From IMG/VR virus record IMGVR_UViG_3300009183_000281, positions 1-28,909 of that record: a stretch of DNA of 28,909 bases; one strand, written 5' to 3'. The notes under the pieces are model-generated. The model ran no database searches. It was given only the letters and a program-made list of their open reading frames with translations, and had not been told where the DNA came from. This document shows positions 25,801-28,909 of this stretch, in pieces. This DNA comes from a virus. A program made the position numbers and the translations under genes. Numbering within the stretch: position 1 is the first letter of the stretch; each line of letters starts with the position of its first letter.

Positions 25801-27618
25801 TTATTTTTTAGATGTCAATCCATTATTAACTTTTCCTGCGGCGTTTACCATTGCAAGGGCGTTTTGAGAATTTTGAGTATATTCTTTTAATATTCGTTCA
25901 ATTTCAGTTGAAGTTACGTAACTTGGTAAATTAGAAAAGTTGAATGTATGTGCCATATTAACTTCGTTTGACCCCGTATTTGATGATGAATTACTATTTT
26001 TAGAACCGTCAATGTTAGTTCCTCCAGCCATAACCAATTTATCTTGGGGTAATGTTCTAATCTCAAAGTCATTAACTGAAATTGAACCACTACTATTAGT
26101 AATATAAGTACTTATTTTAGTAACTAACTCGGTTAACATTTTTGTCGCATCTTTAAACATAGTTCCCAAACCATTCATTTTTTCAAACACACTACCAATT
26201 TTCTTTACTACCAAATCCAACCCTTGTCTAACGTCGGGTGTGTCAAATTCATCATTAACAGATGTTATTGATTTTGTTGCACTTGACATTCCACTTTTAA
26301 AAGTTTTTTGTACGTTTTTATTTGATGCCGCACCATATGTTAAACTTGTTGATAATTTATTAAAAGAACCATTTAAAGCAACTAACTGACTTAACTGATC
26401 AAATGCAATTTCTTCCATTGTTTCACCTTGTAATTCCTGTAGTTCTTTTAAATTTTTAACATCATCATCTTTTAATTCGCTAACCGCCTTTGTTATATAT
26501 TCACCCGTCCATTCTTGTTCACCTTTCTCGTTTGTCTTCATCTCTCGAATCTTGACTTCGGCAACACCCCCTTTATTAAATTGAGCCATAGTCGCAACAA
26601 GTTCTCTATCCTCATCTTTAACATCAGGTGAAAACTTAATTTGTTTAAGTTTCATATCAAAATTAGCAGCATTTAATGCCATTTTTTGAAACTCCCCTCC
26701 TGTCATTCCTAAAGCTTCGCCAACTTCCTTCATTCTCCTTTTAGCTCCGGGAAGTATTTCAAATGATTTGGTTTGTTCATTAAAACGAGTAAAATCTTTG
26801 GAGATACTAACAATTTGATTTTGTAACTCTGTAGGATCGTTTTGTGCCAAATCCATTAATCTTAATGGATCCAATAATTCGCTTGACGCAACACCTAATC
26901 TTTGTAATGAAGCGGCTAAATCAATAGCACCATCGGGATCAAATACTTTTGCGGTTACCGTAAAAACTTTTTCCATATCAATCCCCAATCTTGACGCTTG
27001 TGCTGCCATTTTTGCTAAACCTTTTACACCTCCCTCAAAATTATAAAGATTCATTTTGTCAAGATTCTTAACAACATATCCAGAAACCGAGGCAACCGTT
27101 ACTCCCGCCTGATTAGCAATTTTAGCAACATCCATCATCTTATCACCAACCATTGAGATTGGAACTCCAACATCTTGAAAACTTTTTGCCATTGCAGAAC
27201 CTTCCATTCTTGTAACTTTGGCAGTTGCCGCTAAATTAACTAATGTTTCGTCAGTAAGACTCATATTAGTATTGAATGTATCTATTAACTTAACATAATC
27301 CGCGGCAGCATCGTCAGCCTTTAAACCTAATTCTAAATATTTTGGTATTGTGTCGTCAATAGTGAGTGTAAGTTCTTGTCCTCTTTTATTACCAACCCCA
27401 AGTGTTTGTATTAAAGCCGCTGATTTTTGATCTAAATCCGCAACCGCTTTTCCAAGTGATTCGGGACCAATAGCTTTGCCAATAACATCAAGAATTTGAT
27501 TTAAAACATTTGTTGGTTTGTCCCAAAATGCCGCAATCTGTGTGGAGGCATCAAATTCTGTTGGAGAAAATTTTGAGGTTGACGCGGATTCCGTAGTACT
27601 TTCTTTATTTACAAGCAT
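25801..27618 (-). CDS. Probable tail tape-measure protein
   Basis: The 605-aa, mostly helical protein has a tape-measure-like pattern of short amphipathic helices rich in Ala, Leu, Lys and Asp. Examples are 'LTDETLVNLAATAKVTRMEG', 'SGYVVKNLDKMNLYNFEGGV' and 'GVKGLAKMAAQASRLGID'. The C-terminal 100 residues hold a Ser/Asn-rich linker and a helical tail. The position between the gp26-type assembly gene and the baseplate initiator gene is where the tape measure sits in contractile phages. The length is near T4 gp29 (590 aa), implying a tail of roughly T4 length, if the usual 1.5 angstrom per residue rule holds. I see no clear membrane segment. No fold-specific motif is known, so this call depends on composition and synteny. 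Confidence 0.7.
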   Translation of the reverse strand: MLVNKESTTESASTSKFSPTEFDASTQIAAFWDKPTNVLNQILDVIGKAIGPESLGKAVADLDQKSAALIQTLGVGNKRGQELTLTIDDTIPKYLELGLKADDAAADYVKLIDTFNTNMSLTDETLVNLAATAKVTRMEGSAMAKSFQDVGVPISMVGDKMMDVAKIANQAGVTVASVSGYVVKNLDKMNLYNFEGGVKGLAKMAAQASRLGIDMEKVFTVTAKVFDPDGAIDLAASLQRLGVASSELLDPLRLMDLAQNDPTELQNQIVSISKDFTRFNEQTKSFEILPGAKRRMKEVGEALGMTGGEFQKMALNAANFDMKLKQIKFSPDVKDEDRELVATMAQFNKGGVAEVKIREMKTNEKGEQEWTGEYITKAVSELKDDDVKNLKELQELQGETMEEIAFDQLSQLVALNGSFNKLSTSLTYGAASNKNVQKTFKSGMSSATKSITSVNDEFDTPDVRQGLDLVVKKIGSVFEKMNGLGTMFKDATKMLTELVTKISTYITNSSGSISVNDFEIRTLPQDKLVMAGGTNIDGSKNSNSSSNTGSNEVNMAHTFNFSNLPSYVTSTEIERILKEYTQNSQNALAMVNAAGKVNNGLTSKK

Positions 27619-27633
27619 GAATATTGTTTATTT

Positions 27634-27641
27634 GATAAATA
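27634..27641 (-). promoter_or_regulatory. Candidate late promoter/leader element TATTTATC
   Basis: TATTTATC lies 15 nt before the ATG (27616-27618) of the tape-measure candidate, within a 27-bp intergenic gap. Confidence 0.5.
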
Positions 27642-27645
27642 CTTT

Positions 27646-27828
27646 TTATTCAGTTTTATGATCCTCAATGATTTTATCAATTAAATACTTACGTATGTAA
27701 GTAGGTAGATTTAAGAACTCATAATAAGATGTTCTTAAAAATTTTGCCATAAAATAAAATTCGTCTAATAAATTTTTAGTGTGGTTAGAAGAAAGGGCGA
27801 AAAAACTCCACCCCAAAAGTGATGTCAA
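27646..27828 (-). CDS. Short +1-frame extension ORF of the assembly protein (possible frameshift product)
   Basis: This open frame has no ATG near its 5' end; the nominal start is TTG at 27826-27828, inside the gp26-type gene. Its last 35 residues (DEFYFMAKFLRTSYYEFLNL, then PTYIRKYLIDKIIED) resemble short tail assembly chaperone tails in T4-like phages ('Y.E..N.P...RK..I..i'). The only internal ATG (27748-27750) would cut into this helix. The overlap holds UUU-UUU-C at 27799-27805, where +1 (or -2) slippage would fuse it to the upstream protein. It is either a frameshifted extension or a separately started small protein. Confidence 0.55.
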   Translation of the reverse strand: MTSLLGWSFFALSSNHTKNLLDEFYFMAKFLRTSYYEFLNLPTYIRKYLIDKIIEDHKTE

Positions 27829-28549
27829 CCATTACTTTTTTTCCTGACGGGGCGATTACTTGTTTAGTTAAATCCAATCTTGGTTCATTATCCAACATAA
27901 ATTTTTTAATATGTTTTGAATCCATAATTGGCATTGTTTCAACGAATTTTGAAATAAAATTTTTATCTTCATTTCCATCAATACTAATAATCATTTTGTT
28001 TAATCGTATTGTGTGAGATGGTGGTATTCTACCGGCAGGATACTGATCAATAATTTCATCAATTTCAATTAAATCTCTAATTGTTAAAAATTTAAGTTTG
28101 GCGGAATTACCACTTCTTGGTAATGTGGTTGTAATATACCCATTATCGTCAGGGGATACATCAACTTTTTTAATATTTAATTCATCCAATAGTATTGAAA
28201 CCTCAAACGATTTATTAGTTTCAGGATCTTTAACAGATAAATTATATTCAGGACCAAATGATGTGTTTCTTAAAAATATCATTAATGCTTCAATATCACC
28301 ATCTAACATATCTTCAGGTCTTAAATCCGGCTCATACACTTTATTTCTTAATAAAGGTAATACAATACTTTCTCTAATTGATTTGTTTGGGTTAATATTT
28401 GAAAGGGTGTTTTCGTCAGATGCAGTTAAATAACCAACTTTAACACTTTTCTTTTTTGATTTGTAAAAAATCCCACCTGAAGGTAATTTTACAACATCGT
28501 GGGGTAAATTAAAATCCATTTGCCCATATTCGTTAACATTGTTTTCCAT
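27785..28549 (-). CDS. Baseplate hub / tail assembly protein, T4 gp26-like
   Basis: 254 aa. Residues about 18-110 (VVKLPSGGIFYKSKKKSVKV, then YLTASDENTL and DMLDGDIEALMIFLRNTSFG) match the 'LPS.G..Y...v.v.p.t..dE..L...DgD..ALl...R...yG.ey' pattern of the T4 gp26 baseplate-hub/assembly family. These proteins act in hub assembly or as tail chaperones. It lies between tail tube and tape measure genes, where assembly chaperones are usual. Its last codons overlap a +1-frame ORF, suggesting translational frameshifting. The start ATG (28547-28549) has no Shine-Dalgarno. Confidence 0.8.
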   Translation of the reverse strand: MENNVNEYGQMDFNLPHDVVKLPSGGIFYKSKKKSVKVGYLTASDENTLSNINPNKSIRESIVLPLLRNKVYEPDLRPEDMLDGDIEALMIFLRNTSFGPEYNLSVKDPETNKSFEVSILLDELNIKKVDVSPDDNGYITTTLPRSGNSAKLKFLTIRDLIEIDEIIDQYPAGRIPPSHTIRLNKMIISIDGNEDKNFISKFVETMPIMDSKHIKKFMLDNEPRLDLTKQVIAPSGKKVMVDITFGVEFFRPFF

Positions 28550-28591
28550 AATTTCTTTTTGTTAAAAAGATAACTAATGGTAAAATTTTGT

Positions 28592-28628
28592 AAATAAAAA
28601 TCCCATACGGAATAAACCATACGGGATT
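28592..28628 (-). terminator. Rho-independent terminator after the tail tube gene
   Basis: On the minus strand AATCCCGTATGG and CCGTATGGGATT form a 12-bp stem with two G-U wobbles and a 6-nt loop, followed by UUUUAUUU. It shares the AATCCCG...GGGATTTTT signature with the terminators at 3451 and 4404. Confidence 0.9.
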
Positions 28629-28649
28629 AATTTTATATGTATTAAAATT

Positions 28650-28909
28650 CTAGTATACCAATATACAACGATCCATACGAAGCGTAGCACTGATGTCCGC
28701 CAAAGCATCTTGTGAGTAAGACAATGCACCAAAGTTAACATCTGTCATAAATGTTCCCTCTAATATCCACTTCTCAACAACAACACCTGTTGGGTCTAAC
28801 ATCTCAATGTCAACATTCTTTTTGTAACCAGCTGCGTAACCCATACGACCTGTTACCGATTCAGCACACAGACGAACCCACTCCATCAATGCTTGTGCCG
28901 CAGACGGTC
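28650..28909 (-). CDS. 19: Tail tube protein, T4 gp19-like, C-terminal part (runs off window)
   Basis: The frame is open to the window edge; the first visible residues are PSAAQALMEWVRLCAES, so the start lies beyond base 28909. The segment NVDIEMLDPTGVVVEKWILE, then GTFMTDVNFGALSYSQDALA and ISATLRMDRCIL is the diagnostic C-terminal beta-strand pattern of gp19 tail tube proteins ('LLDPtG..v..W.l.g..p..v.fg.l.y.s.....i..tlr.D'). Hexameric rings of this protein form the inner tube of the contractile tail. A strong terminator follows, consistent with high, separate expression. Confidence 0.93.
   Translation of the reverse strand, partial: PSAAQALMEWVRLCAESVTGRMGYAAGYKKNVDIEMLDPTGVVVEKWILEGTFMTDVNFGALSYSQDALADISATLRMDRCILVY

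Overview
This window comes from the genome of a large, AT-rich, contractile-tailed (T4-like, myovirus-type) bacteriophage. All convincing genes lie on the minus strand and are tightly packed. No gene-free stretch exceeds about 110 bases, and I see no tRNA, IS element or CRISPR array. The host is most likely a member of the Bacteroidota. None of the gene starts I examined has a GGAGG-type ribosome-binding site; they are preceded by A/U-rich leaders, as is usual in that phylum. The phage SSB also ends in a bacterial-SSB-like acidic tip. This host assignment is an inference.

Layout in transcription order, from high to low coordinates. (1) Tail module: the end of a gp19-like tail tube gene, a terminator, a T4 gp26-type hub/tail assembly protein with a short overlapping +1-frame ORF (possible programmed frameshift), a 605-aa tape-measure candidate, a 1702-aa tube-initiator-like baseplate protein carrying an OmpA-like domain, a gp53/LysM-like 107-aa protein, and a 2179-aa giant that looks like a gp27-type baseplate hub with a very large insertion. 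(2) A small unit of a 77-aa unknown and a 222-aa proline-rich/coiled-coil protein. (3) A gp32-like SSB with its own terminator. (4) A replication and nucleotide operon: uvsX-like recombinase, Rnh-like 5' nuclease, a 149-aa unknown, a gp41/DnaB-like helicase, nrdB and nrdA, closed by a terminator. (5) A stand-alone, very AT-rich gene for a HExxH metallopeptidase-like protein, with the same 39-bp terminator sequence at both ends. (6) Baseplate wedge genes gp25-like and gp6-like, then a large protein with an N-terminal carboxypeptidase-regulatory-like beta-sandwich that runs off the window.

The structural genes together would build the tail tube, tape measure, hub and wedge of a contractile tail. 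The central operon supplies strand exchange, primer removal, unwinding and dNTPs. Three signals deserve the most attention. The first is a repeated TATTTAT(A/C) element 13-15 nt upstream of the start codon of several units, a candidate late promoter. The second is the terminator-flanked metallopeptidase, whose N-terminal leader ends in an I-x-E site like those cut by T4-type prohead proteases; a second protein in the window has a similar leader. The third is the pair of inflated baseplate proteins with nested accessory domains (OmpA-like, a phage beta-repeat, and a possible muralytic tail).
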